Shown: piece after piece, positions 25,863 to 33,766 of the stretch
Numbering within the stretch: position 1 is the first letter of the stretch
Layout: every line of letters starts with the position of its first letter
Assembly (NCBI GenBank): GCA_023404095.1
Contig: JAEYDD010000038.1
Location: forward strand, 62,001-126,000
DNA length: 64,000 nt
Source of the DNA: Pseudomonadota bacterium
GTDB lineage: Bacteria > Pseudomonadota > Alphaproteobacteria > Rhizobiales > Rhizobiaceae
Direction of reading: 5' to 3'
Translations under genes and position numbers: made by a program
Notes under the pieces: model-generated
Databases searched by the model: none
Seen by the model: only the letters and a program-made list of their open reading frames with translations
What the model was told of the DNA's origin: nothing

Positions 25863-26828
25863 ATGAAGTCTATTATCCGGAAAGCTGGATTTCTGTTATC
25901 GACTGCCGCATTGGCCCTTTCGCTGCCGCTCGGCAGTGCCCAGGCCGAGGACAAGGTGACGATTGCCGTCTCGATCCCGGCCGCGACGCATGGATGGACG
26001 GGAGGGGTCGTCTACCACGCCGAGCAGGCCGAAAAGGAAATCGAAGCCGCGTTTCCGAACATCGATGTGGTGCTTTCGACGGCATCCTCAGCGACTGCCC
26101 AGGTTTCCGCACTGGAAGACCTTTCGGCGAGCCGCAAGCTCGACGCACTTGTCATCCTGCCCTTTACCTCGGAAGAACTCACCGGGCCAGTCGAACAGAT
26201 CAAGCAGAACGGCACCTTCATTTCCGTGGTTGACCGCGGCCTCACTGACCCCAGTGTCCAGGATCTCTACGTCGCCGGTGACAACATCGCGGTCGGTGCC
26301 AACACCGCGCACTGGCTTGTGGACAAGCTTGGCGGCGAAGGCCAGATCGTCGTGCTGCGCGGAATTCCCACGGTCATCGACGATGAGCGCATCAAGGGGT
26401 TCTCCGACGTCATCAACAAGACCAACATCAAGATTCTCGACATCCAGTATGCCAACTGGAATCAGGACGAAGCCTTCAAGCTCATGCAGGACTATCTTGC
26501 AAAGTACCCGAAGATCGACGCCGTCTGGGCCAACGACGACGACATGTTGCTCGGCGTGCTCGAGGCCGTCGACAATGCCGGGCGCAAGGACATCAAGTAT
26601 GCCCTCGGCGGCAACGGCATGAAGCAGGTTATCGAGATGGTGAAGGAGAAGAACGAGCGCACGCCGATCTCGACGCCCTATCCCCCCTCGATGATCAAGT
26701 CGGCGATCTATATGACGGCGGCGCAGTTCAGCGGTCAGGCCCCGGTGCGCGGCTCCTTCCTGCTTGGGGCGCCCCTGATCACGCCTGACAATGCGGACCA
26801 GTTTTACTTCCCCGACTCCCCATTCTGA
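25863..26828 (+). CDS. Ribose-type periplasmic binding protein
   Basis: 321 residues from ATG 25863 after a strong AAAGGAGGAG site. The signal peptide cleaves after SAQA near residue 28. The mature start DKVTIAVSIPAATHGWTGGVVYHAEQ is the Peripla_BP_4 opening, with GWTGG in the ligand-contact position. Later motifs DALVILPFTSEELTG, SVVDRGL and VWANDDDMLLGVLEAV follow the family. Ligand unknown. It is followed by a hairpin (26836-26864). Confidence 0.9.
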   Translation: MKSIIRKAGFLLSTAALALSLPLGSAQAEDKVTIAVSIPAATHGWTGGVVYHAEQAEKEIEAAFPNIDVVLSTASSATAQVSALEDLSASRKLDALVILPFTSEELTGPVEQIKQNGTFISVVDRGLTDPSVQDLYVAGDNIAVGANTAHWLVDKLGGEGQIVVLRGIPTVIDDERIKGFSDVINKTNIKILDIQYANWNQDEAFKLMQDYLAKYPKIDAVWANDDDMLLGVLEAVDNAGRKDIKYALGGNGMKQVIEMVKEKNERTPISTPYPPSMIKSAIYMTAAQFSGQAPVRGSFLLGAPLITPDNADQFYFPDSPF

Positions 26829-26835
26829 TCAGAGG

Positions 26836-26864
26836 GCAGTGTCCGGCCAAATGCCGGGCACTGC
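26836..26864 (+). terminator. Hairpin between binding protein and DJ-1/PfpI genes
   Basis: GCAGTGTCCGGC (26836-26847) pairs with GCCGGGCACTGC (26853-26864) with one G-T pair and a 5-nt loop, then ATAGTTTTC. It may be a partial terminator or a 3'-stabilising structure after the binding-protein gene. Confidence 0.55.
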
Positions 26865-26892
26865 ATAGTTTTCACGACACAGGAGACATGAC

Positions 26893-27480
26893 ATGAGCGG
26901 TAAGAAAATCCTCATGCTGACCGGCGAGTTCACCGAGGAATATGAGATCTACGTCTTCCAGCAGGGGATGGAGGCTGTTGGCCACACGGTCCACGTCGTA
27001 TGCCCCGACAAGTCGGCCGGCGATCGTATCAAGACCTCGCTTCACGACTTCGAGGGCGATCAGACCTACACCGAAAAGCTGGGGCACTACGCCGATATCA
27101 ACAAGACGTTTTCCGAAGTGCGCGTAGAGGAATACGACGCCGTCTATGCAGCGGGTGGCCGTGGCCCGGAGTACATCCGCACCGACAAGCGCGTCCAGGA
27201 CATGGTTCGCCATTTCCACGAAACCGGAAAGCCGATTTTCACGATCTGCCATGGCGTGCAGATCCTGATGGCGGTGCCGGGCGTGCTGAAGGGACGAAAG
27301 GTCGCCGGACTGGGCGCATGCGAACCTGAGGTGACCGCTGTCGGCGGAACTTACATCGACGTCAAGCCGACCGAAGCCTATGTTGACGGCAACATGGTCT
27401 CGGCCAAAGGCTGGACGGGACTCGCAGCCTTCATGCGGGAGTGCCTTAAAGTGCTCGGTACGAAGATCACCCACGCCTGA
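26893..27480 (+). CDS. DJ-1/PfpI family protein
   Basis: 195 residues with ribosome site CAGGAGA. The nucleophile elbow FTICHGVQIL places Cys119-His120 as in the PfpI/YhbO/HchA superfamily. A Glu near the N-terminus (GEFTEEYE) and AAGGRGPEYIRTD are also conserved. Possible roles are glyoxalase III, deglycase, hydratase or amidase. Its position at the end of the regulator-ABC transporter operon points to a catabolic or aldehyde-detoxifying job here rather than general stress. The reaction is not determined. Confidence 0.85.
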   Translation: MSGKKILMLTGEFTEEYEIYVFQQGMEAVGHTVHVVCPDKSAGDRIKTSLHDFEGDQTYTEKLGHYADINKTFSEVRVEEYDAVYAAGGRGPEYIRTDKRVQDMVRHFHETGKPIFTICHGVQILMAVPGVLKGRKVAGLGACEPEVTAVGGTYIDVKPTEAYVDGNMVSAKGWTGLAAFMRECLKVLGTKITHA

Positions 27481-27503
27481 GCGCGGTGTTGCTTAAAATT
27501 GCT

Positions 27504-27527
27504 TGCCCCCGCACCTGTGCGGGGGCA
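27504..27527. terminator. Perfect 11-bp hairpin after the DJ-1 gene
   Basis: TGCCCCCGCAC (27504-27514) and GTGCGGGGGCA (27517-27527) are exact complements around CT. It lies between the + strand operon end (27480) and the minus-strand DUF2177 stop (27615), so it probably serves both. There is no T run. Confidence 0.6.
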
Positions 27528-27614
27528 TTCGCAGCGACACTGTAACGATCGCGGACCGCAAGCTGGCCGCATCTGCCGCGTTTGCTCGCACGTGATTGCC
27601 CTGGTGAAACTGCC

Positions 27615-28028
27615 TCACGATTTTGTGGGTAGAAACCAATGCATTGTCACCATGTAGCTGGCGGTAGCTGAAGTGGCCGTGATCACCATCCCCCACAGCA
27701 TGTCGACGAGGCTGACCTGCAGCGACCATCCCTTCAGCGTCGCCAGATTCGTCATGTCGTAGGTGCCGAAAGCGACGAGGCCGAGGATGGCGCCGGAGAG
27801 GAGTGCGGTGGTCCAGCTCCCGGCGTTCAGCGCCGGAACGACGGCGAAATAGACGATGCCCGCGACGTACAGCAGGTAGAAGGCCGCGGCGGCGGCGAAA
27901 TTCGGCTGCGCCAGCAGAAGCTCGCCGATGCGGCTGCGATAGAACGCGGGCGAGATGCGCGTCAACCAGATGAAGTCGAGGCCGAGAAAGACAAGCGCTG
28001 TTGCCAGATACGAAATCAGGTAGGTCAT
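27615..28028 (-). CDS. DUF2177 family membrane protein
   Basis: 137 residues with four predicted membrane helices. The family opening LGLDFIWLTRISPAFYRSRIG and GTYDMTNLATLKGWSLQVSLVDMLWG are characteristic of DUF2177. It begins 26 bases after the chrR stop on the same strand, so it is probably part of the rpoE-chrR transcript. Its association with sigma-E/ChrR and lipid-modifying genes suggests a membrane-lipid role, which remains inference. Confidence 0.85.
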   Translation of the reverse strand: MTYLISYLATALVFLGLDFIWLTRISPAFYRSRIGELLLAQPNFAAAAAFYLLYVAGIVYFAVVPALNAGSWTTALLSGAILGLVAFGTYDMTNLATLKGWSLQVSLVDMLWGMVITATSATASYMVTMHWFLPTKS

Positions 28029-28053
28029 ACCGGTACACGCTCCCGAACGTCGA

Positions 28054-28728
28054 TCATATGCCGAGCACCGGCTGGACCAGACGCACCAACCAGCTTCTGA
28101 ACTTCAGCGGCGCGTCGGTAACGGCGAGGCAGATGCAGTCCTCGCCGGGCGTTGCGACCGGCTGGTGCTGGACGCTGGCGTCGGCCTCCTCCAGATCGCC
28201 GCGCGCGAACAGCGTCTCACCGTCATGGAAGCTGCCGCTGAGGACGAGCGTGAGTTCACGGCCGCCGTGGCCGTGCTCGGGCACCGGCTTGCCTGCCGGT
28301 ATCCGCAGGAGGCGAACCATCGTCGTTCCGTCGTCGGTCCTGATCGGAATGTGGTAGGCACCGCGCCCGAGTGACTTCCACTTCAGCGTTTCGACATCAC
28401 CCCCGACATAGGAGCGAAGCGGCTCCGGCAGGACCGGCGCCGCGCCGCGAGCCCGCGCGGCCGGGCGTGCGGCTGCGGGCGCGGAGCGGGCCGGCACACT
28501 CTTGTCCAGGACGCGCCGCCGCAACTGCTCGAACGACGTTGCCATCGCCGGTTCGGGCGCAATCTCCTCGAGCAACTGGCCCCCCGCATCCTCCATCAGC
28601 GAAAGCCGCTTGCGGCAATCGGGGCAGAGGGCCAGATGCGTTGCCACGGCAAGCCGCCAGCCCTCCTCGAGCGTGCCGGCAGCGTAGGCAAGCAGCAGTT
28701 CGTCGCTGACATGGTGACGGATCGTCAT
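28054..28728 (-). CDS. chrR: ChrR-type zinc anti-sigma factor with cupin domain
   Basis: 224 residues from ATG 28728; the same frame is open far upstream, but only across rpoE. The N-terminal zinc anti-sigma domain keeps H6, H31, C35 and C38 (HLALCPDC), the positions known in Rhodobacter ChrR. A Pro/Ala/Arg linker (about 78-98) leads to a ChrR cupin lobe with H152, H154, E158 and H188 as likely metal ligands (EHGHGGRELTLVLSG). ChrR holds RpoE inactive until singlet oxygen or related oxidants appear. The start overlaps the rpoE stop (ATGA). Confidence 0.92.
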   Translation of the reverse strand: MTIRHHVSDELLLAYAAGTLEEGWRLAVATHLALCPDCRKRLSLMEDAGGQLLEEIAPEPAMATSFEQLRRRVLDKSVPARSAPAAARPAARARGAAPVLPEPLRSYVGGDVETLKWKSLGRGAYHIPIRTDDGTTMVRLLRIPAGKPVPEHGHGGRELTLVLSGSFHDGETLFARGDLEEADASVQHQPVATPGEDCICLAVTDAPLKFRSWLVRLVQPVLGI

Positions 28729-29309
28729 TGTCCGTCCTCCAGCGCGGTGCGCAGCTTGGCGAAGGCGAGCCGGATGCGGGACTTCACCGTGCCGAGCGGC
28801 AGGTTGAGCCTCTCGGCGATCGAGCTGTGCGAACAATCGTTGAAAAAGGAGAGGCGAAGCAATTCGAGCTGCTCCTGCGGCAGCACCGCCATGGCGTTGC
28901 GCAGCCGCTCGGCCTCCTGCCTTTCCTCGACGGCGACGTCCGCCGGCGGGCTGTCGTCCGGCACGAAAGCGGGGTCGTTCGGGTCGAAATCCGGGCGCCG
29001 GGTCTTGCGGTAGGCATCGATCCGAAGGTTGCGGGCGATGGTGAAGATCCAGGTCGACACGTTCCCGCGGCCCGGCTCGAACTGGGCGGCCTTGTTCCAG
29101 ACCGCAATCATGGTTTCCTGCATCAGTTCCTCGGCAACACTGCCGTCGCGGGCCAATCGGGCCATATAGGCCTTGATACGTGGACCGTAGTGGCGAAAGA
29201 GCGCTTCGAAGGCCGCCATGTCCCGATCGCGGCCGACCGCTTCGAGTAGCGCGCGGGCTTCGTCCTTCGTCAGTTCCCTGGCAGTCTCGGTCATCCGTGC
29301 ACGCTTCAT
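28725..29309 (-). CDS. rpoE: ECF sigma factor, RpoE/ChrR-linked (ECF11-like)
   Basis: 194 residues from ATG 29309; ATG 29294 is an alternative and neither has a strong ribosome site. Region 2 contains FEALFRHYGPRIKAYMARL and the -10-recognition helix VSTWIFTIARNLRIDAYRK. Region 4 contains LPQEQLELLRLSFFNDCSHSSIAERLNLPLG with an HTH. Linked chrR marks it as the singlet-oxygen-type ECF11 group. It likely transcribes its own operon and the divergent lipid genes through the paired promoters at 29409-29437 and 29465-29493. Confidence 0.9.
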   Translation of the reverse strand: MKRARMTETARELTKDEARALLEAVGRDRDMAAFEALFRHYGPRIKAYMARLARDGSVAEELMQETMIAVWNKAAQFEPGRGNVSTWIFTIARNLRIDAYRKTRRPDFDPNDPAFVPDDSPPADVAVEERQEAERLRNAMAVLPQEQLELLRLSFFNDCSHSSIAERLNLPLGTVKSRIRLAFAKLRTALEDGQ

Positions 29310-29408
29310 GTTGACCCGAAGTCCGGCCGCGCAATCGCGCCGGGGCTTCGGGATCGGGATGTCGTGGCACGCGGGCGCCGTTATGGGGACTGCGATTGTC
29401 ATGCAGGC

Positions 29409-29437
29409 CGATACGGAGGCGACTGTGTGCCGGATCA
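29409..29437 (-). promoter_or_regulatory. Candidate sigma-E promoter for rpoE-chrR
   Basis: On the minus strand, TGATCC (29437-29432) is followed after 17 bases by GTATCG (29414-29409). The hexamer matches the TGATCC -35 element I recall for RpoE of Rhodobacter. The arrangement repeats in the divergent promoter at 29465-29493. Confidence 0.5.
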
Positions 29438-29464
29438 CCATTGTTCAAAAATCTGCGCCGGTAT

Positions 29465-29493
29465 CAATCCGGTTGTGTGTTTCCTTCGTATCT
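29465..29493 (+). promoter_or_regulatory. Candidate sigma-E promoter for the FAD-DUF1365-CFA operon
   Basis: CAATCC (29465-29470), a 17-base spacer and GTATCT (29488-29493) mirror the divergent site. Both share ATCCGG-N15-GTATC. The start codon at 29528 would give a leader of roughly 25-30 bases. Confidence 0.5.
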
Positions 29494-29527
29494 ACAGGCA
29501 AAGCTATTGCTGATGGAAAGGTTTATC

Positions 29528-30886
29528 ATGCGCATCGACCGCGATCTTGCCGACGTTCCGCTCCGCCGGCGGGTGGCCGTGATCGGTGCGGGCATATCCG
29601 GAATGGCCGCCGCGTGGCTCATCGGCCGCAGCATGGACGTCGTTCTCTATGAGGCGGCCGACAGACCAGGCGGCCATGCCAACACGGTATCGGCGCCCTC
29701 ACGCTCCGGCCCGATCCCGGTCGATACCGGGTTCATCGTCTATAACGACCGCAACTATCCAAACCTCGTCGCGCTGTTCGAGCATCTAGCGGTGCCGACC
29801 CAGGCCTCGGACATGTCGTTTGCGGCATCGCTCGATGGCGGCGCGTTCGAGTATTCCGGCTCCGGTATCGGCGGCTTGCTTGGCCAGCCGGGCAACGTAT
29901 TGCGACCGCGCTTTTGGCGCATGCTGTCCGATACGCTGCGCTTCTACAAACAGGCGCCGACTGCGCTTGGTCGCGATGAGCTGGCGTCGAAGACGCTCGG
30001 CCAGTACCTTGACGAAAACCACTATAGTCCCGCCTTCGTCGCCGATCACCTCCTGCCGATGGGGGCCGCGATCTGGTCGACCACGGCGAGTCGGATGCGC
30101 GACTACCCCCTCCATGCGTTCATCCGCTTCTTCGAAAGCCACGGCCTGCTTGCCCTTTCGGACCGGCCGCGCTGGCGCACGGTGACCGGCGGCAGCCGCG
30201 AGTATGTCACCCGGCTGCTTGCGGACTTCTCCGGGGAAATCCGCCTGCGTAGCGCCGTCCGCGAGGTCCGCCGCGAGATGGGCTCTGTGTCGGTGACCGA
30301 CTGCCGCGGCAACCGCGATGTATTTACCGACGTCGTGATCGCGACCCATGCCGATCGCGCGCTCGCCATGCTCGCCGATCCCCTCGGGCAGGAGCGGGAG
30401 TTGCTGGGCGGTATCGGCTATACGGCCAATACCGCTGTGCTTCACACCGACGAGCGGTTGATGCCGAGGCGCAAAAAGGTCTGGTCGAGCTGGAACTACA
30501 TCGGCGAGCCGGAACGGGACGGCGAACGGCCGCTCTGCGTCACCTACTGGATGAACCGGCTTCAGGGTATCGATCCGGCTACGCCGCTGTTTGTTACGCT
30601 CAATCCTCACCGCGACATCCCCGAGGAGCGGATCATCGCCGAGGTCGACTACGAGCATCCCCTGTTCGACCCGGGGGCGCTTGCGGCGCAGAAGGAACTC
30701 TGGCGGCTGCAGGGGCGCGATGGCGTGTGGTTCTGCGGCGCCCATTTCGGCAGCGGCTTCCATGAGGACGGCCTGCAATCGGGGCTTTCGGTCGCCGAAG
30801 CGATCTGCGGCCAGCGTCGACCCTGGTCTGTCGAAAATGAATCCGGCCGCATCCCGTCCACCACCAGTCTTGCGATGGCGCAATGA
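29528..30886 (+). CDS. FAD-dependent oxidoreductase (amine-oxidase/desaturase-like), sigma-E lipid locus
   Basis: 452 residues from ATG 29528, six bases after GGAAAGG; earlier frame starts lie inside the promoter. The dinucleotide-binding motif VAVIGAGISGMAAAWLIG and YEAADRPGGHANT bind FAD. The C-terminal WFCGAHFGSGFHEDGLQSGL is the second FAD contact, as in flavin amine oxidases and phytoene-desaturase-like enzymes. In Rhodobacter a flavin oxidase-like gene next to rpoE-chrR belongs to the furan fatty acid pathway (desaturase UfaD, from memory). A fatty-acyl desaturase role here is therefore a reasonable inference. Confidence 0.85.
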   Translation: MRIDRDLADVPLRRRVAVIGAGISGMAAAWLIGRSMDVVLYEAADRPGGHANTVSAPSRSGPIPVDTGFIVYNDRNYPNLVALFEHLAVPTQASDMSFAASLDGGAFEYSGSGIGGLLGQPGNVLRPRFWRMLSDTLRFYKQAPTALGRDELASKTLGQYLDENHYSPAFVADHLLPMGAAIWSTTASRMRDYPLHAFIRFFESHGLLALSDRPRWRTVTGGSREYVTRLLADFSGEIRLRSAVREVRREMGSVSVTDCRGNRDVFTDVVIATHADRALAMLADPLGQERELLGGIGYTANTAVLHTDERLMPRRKKVWSSWNYIGEPERDGERPLCVTYWMNRLQGIDPATPLFVTLNPHRDIPEERIIAEVDYEHPLFDPGALAAQKELWRLQGRDGVWFCGAHFGSGFHEDGLQSGLSVAEAICGQRRPWSVENESGRIPSTTSLAMAQ

Positions 30887-31692
30887 CAGGCGGCTCGACC
30901 CTTTATGTCGGTGCAGTGATGCACGTGCGGCATCGGCCACGCCGACATCGACTGCGCTATCGCGTGTTTTGCGTGCTGCTTGATCTCGACGAGCTGCCGG
31001 CGCTGGACCGGAGGCTGCGGCTGTTCGGTCATAATCGCCGGGCACTGTATTCCTTCCAGGATGCCGACCACGGCGACGGCACGGCCGGCGGGCTGCGTGT
31101 CTGGGTCGAGCGCCAGCTCATCGACGCCGGTATCGATGTCGATGGGATCCGCATCCGTCTGCTCTGCTATCCGCGCATCTTCGGCTTCGTGTTCAATCCG
31201 CTCACGGTCTACTTCTGCAGCGGCTCGGACGGGGCGGTCAGGGCCGTCCTCTATGAGGTCTGCAACACCTTCCACGAGCGGCATACCTATGTAATCCCTG
31301 TCGCCGGCGCGGGCGATGGCACGATCCGGCAGTCCTGCGCCAAGGAACTCTATGTCTCGCCCTTCGTGCCGATGGATTGCCGCTACGATTTCTGCATAGA
31401 GCCGCCGGGCGAGCGCGTGATGATCGCGATCAATGAGCGTGACGGTCAGGGGCCGCTGCTGATCGCCACCTTCTCCGGGAAGCGGGTCGAGCTATCCGAT
31501 CGCCGGCTGCTTTCCATGCTCTTCAAGTATCCGCTGATGACGCTGAAGGTCATGGGCGGCATCCACTGGGAGGCGCTGCGGCTCTGGATGAAGGGCGTCC
31601 CTGTCCATCGCCATCGGCCTGCCGATATCCCGGTCGCCACCACCATCGTTTCCCGCAATCCATCGGAAGAACCACAGCATGAGCCAGGCTGA
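30883..31692 (+). CDS. DUF1365 family protein
   Basis: 269 residues, beginning in an ATGA overlap with the FAD oxidoreductase. DUF1365 hallmarks are MHVRHRPRRHRLRYRVFCVLLDLDEL near the start, IRIRLLCYPRIFGFVFNPL and SPFVPMDCRYDFCI. No signal peptide is visible. DUF1365 proteins nearly always sit between a flavin amine-oxidase-like gene and a CFA-type methyltransferase, as here, so it probably acts on the same phospholipid acyl chains. It may be the oxygen-inserting partner (UfaO-like), but I cannot assign that from sequence. Confidence 0.85.
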   Translation: MTGGSTLYVGAVMHVRHRPRRHRLRYRVFCVLLDLDELPALDRRLRLFGHNRRALYSFQDADHGDGTAGGLRVWVERQLIDAGIDVDGIRIRLLCYPRIFGFVFNPLTVYFCSGSDGAVRAVLYEVCNTFHERHTYVIPVAGAGDGTIRQSCAKELYVSPFVPMDCRYDFCIEPPGERVMIAINERDGQGPLLIATFSGKRVELSDRRLLSMLFKYPLMTLKVMGGIHWEALRLWMKGVPVHRHRPADIPVATTIVSRNPSEEPQHEPG

Positions 31693-32896
31693 ACAACAGG
31701 CCCCGACCTTTCTTGCGCCGCGCCGGACGTTCTGGCAGCAGCTTGTTTGCCGCTGGGCCGACCGCATCGATCGCGGGCGTATCCTGGTTCAGTTTCCCTG
31801 CGGCGGGGAGCACGTCGCGGTTGGCAGGGAGGCCGGCCCCTCGGCTGCCATCCGGTTCAACAATGCGCGACCGTTCTGGCGTCTTCTGACAGGCGGCAGC
31901 CTTGGCTTTTCGCGCGCCTATCTCGACGGCGACTGGGATTCGCCGGATCTGGGGGCGGTCATGGAACTGGCGATCGCCAATGAGCCGGCGTTGCGGCCGG
32001 TCCTTGCGTCCTCGCCGCTGATCGGCAAGCTTGCCTATCTGCGGCATCGGCTGCGACGCAACTCGCGCGCCGGCAGCCGTCGCAACATTGCCTTCCACTA
32101 CGATCTCGGCAACGCGTTCTACGGCGCATGGCTCGACGAGACGATGACCTATTCCGCCGCCGTCTTCGAACATGAGGCGCAGCCGCTGCCCGAGGCCCAA
32201 CTGGCGAAGTATGACCGGATCCTGAAAGCACTTCGGATCGGTCCGGAGGACCACGTGCTCGAGATCGGCTGCGGCTGGGGCGGGTTCATGGAGTATGCCG
32301 TGTCGCGCACCGGTTGCCGTGTCACGGGACTGACGCTGTCAGCGGAGCAGGCGCAGTATGCGCGGTCGCGGCTGGCGGCCTCGGGCTTGTCCAGCCGGGC
32401 GGAGGTGCGGCTGCAGGACTATCGCGATTGCGAGGGACGCTTCACCAAGGTCGTCTCGATCGAGATGTTCGAGGCGGTCGGCGAGGAGAACTGGCGGCTT
32501 TACTTCGATCGCCTGCGGCAATTGCTGGCGCCGGGCGGCCAGGCGATGATCCAGGTCATCACCATCGACGAGACGCGCTTCGAGCACTACCGGCGCAATG
32601 CCGACTTCATCCAGACCTACATCTTCCCCGGCGGCATGCTGCCGTCACCGACGATCTTCAGGGAAAGGGCTGTTGCGTCCGGCCTGGCGGTTAGCGATTC
32701 ATTCTCCTTCGGTCGCGACTACGAGAAGACGCTCTTGCACTGGGAGCGCGCATTCGTAGAGAACTGGACGGCGATACGGCCGCTCGGCTTCGACGAACGC
32801 TTCTTTCGGATGTGGCGGTACTACCTGCACTACTGCGCAGCAGGGTTTCGTACCGGCAGGATCGGCGTGTACCAGTTCCGCCTGGAAAGGCAGTGA
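31679..32896 (+). CDS. Cyclopropane-fatty-acyl-phospholipid synthase-like methyltransferase
   Basis: 405 residues overlapping DUF1365 by 14 bases. The lipid-binding N-terminal half leads to FHYDLGNAFYGAWLDETMTY and the SAM motif VLEIGCGWGGFMEYA; SIEMFEAVGEENW and YIFPGGMLPS are CFA-family blocks. The C-terminus YLHYCAAGFRTGRIGVYQFRL is also typical. It transfers a methyl or methylene group from SAM to double bonds of membrane lipid acyl chains. In this operon the product may be a methylated unsaturated chain (UfaM-like) rather than a cyclopropane. Last gene of the operon. Confidence 0.9.
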   Translation: MSQAEQQAPTFLAPRRTFWQQLVCRWADRIDRGRILVQFPCGGEHVAVGREAGPSAAIRFNNARPFWRLLTGGSLGFSRAYLDGDWDSPDLGAVMELAIANEPALRPVLASSPLIGKLAYLRHRLRRNSRAGSRRNIAFHYDLGNAFYGAWLDETMTYSAAVFEHEAQPLPEAQLAKYDRILKALRIGPEDHVLEIGCGWGGFMEYAVSRTGCRVTGLTLSAEQAQYARSRLAASGLSSRAEVRLQDYRDCEGRFTKVVSIEMFEAVGEENWRLYFDRLRQLLAPGGQAMIQVITIDETRFEHYRRNADFIQTYIFPGGMLPSPTIFRERAVASGLAVSDSFSFGRDYEKTLLHWERAFVENWTAIRPLGFDERFFRMWRYYLHYCAAGFRTGRIGVYQFRLERQ

Positions 32897-32898
32897 CG

Positions 32899-33705
32899 TC
32901 ACGCGTCGTTGCGGAGCATGCGCCGGGTGAGCGCGAAGCGCAGGCGTGGAGGAAGCGCCTGCAAGAGCTTCATCGCCATCTTCATCTTCCAAGGAAAGGC
33001 GATTTCGAAGCTTCCCCTGTCGAGCCCCCTCAGGATATGGCCTGCCGCTTCCTCCGACGAGATCAGGAAGGGCATGGGAAAGTCGTTCCTTTGCGTCAGC
33101 GGGGTGTCGACGAAGCCGGGGTTGATGACGGTCATGCGGACGCCGTGACGTTCGAGTTCGGGATAGAGGGCTTCGCACATGTTGATCAGCGCCGCCTTCG
33201 TCGCGCCGTAGCCGGCAGCACCGGGTAGGCCGGTATAGCCTGCGACCGATGCCATGACGGCGATGTGGCCGGACCGGCGCGCAACCATTTGAGGCATTGC
33301 GGCTTCCAGGCAGTTGACGGTGCCCATGATGTTGAGCGCAACCATTTCGCCGATCGCGCCGGCATCGAAACTTGCGAGCGTCTCGCGCCGGTAGGTTCCC
33401 GCACCGATGACGGCGAGGGAGACGGGTGCCAGATTGGCCTCGATCGCGGCAAGCGCCACCGCAACCGCCTTGCGGTCGGTGACGTCGAGCGGATAGGGGT
33501 GGATGACGCCGGGCAGAACGGCCGCGAGTTTTTCGAGTGCGGCCGCGTTGCGCGCGCTGGCAGCGACCGTCCACCCGGTTTGCGCCAGCCTGATGGCAAG
33601 CGACCGGCCGATGCCCGAGCTTGCTCCGGTAATCCAGGCCACATTGTGAGGGCTGTCCTTGCGGTTCGGTTGGTTGTTGCTGACCAATTTGAGCCTCACG
33701 TTCAT
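32899..33705 (-). CDS. Short-chain dehydrogenase/reductase in the lipid locus
   Basis: 268 residues, with GGAGGATCGAC before the ATG. NAD(P) motif TGASSGIGRSLA, NIMG in place of the usual NNAG region, and catalytic SVAGYTGLPGAAGYGATKAA with Tyr and Lys. A basic C-terminal tail follows (ALTRRMLRND). It converges on the CFA gene (2-base gap between stops) and is the last gene of DUF3833-MFS-SDR on the minus strand. Substrate unknown; a lipid or aldehyde carbonyl is plausible from context. Confidence 0.85.
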   Translation of the reverse strand: MNVRLKLVSNNQPNRKDSPHNVAWITGASSGIGRSLAIRLAQTGWTVAASARNAAALEKLAAVLPGVIHPYPLDVTDRKAVAVALAAIEANLAPVSLAVIGAGTYRRETLASFDAGAIGEMVALNIMGTVNCLEAAMPQMVARRSGHIAVMASVAGYTGLPGAAGYGATKAALINMCEALYPELERHGVRMTVINPGFVDTPLTQRNDFPMPFLISSEEAAGHILRGLDRGSFEIAFPWKMKMAMKLLQALPPRLRFALTRRMLRNDA

Positions 33706-33766
33706 GTCGATCCTCCTCGGCTACGGGGCGGGAGCGCTTTCGGATCCGCCGGAGGCGGCTTCGTGT

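Noticed and set aside
23280..27480. Idea that the ribose-type importer is a simple ribose or xylose operon
   Set aside because: No kinase, isomerase or mutarotase gene is nearby; neighbours are alcohol/aldehyde/hydroxy-acid dehydrogenases and a hydrolase.
28729..29448. N-terminal extension of the ChrR frame
   Set aside because: The frame stays open across rpoE, but ChrR homology and the H6/H31/C35/C38 spacing begin at ATG 28728.
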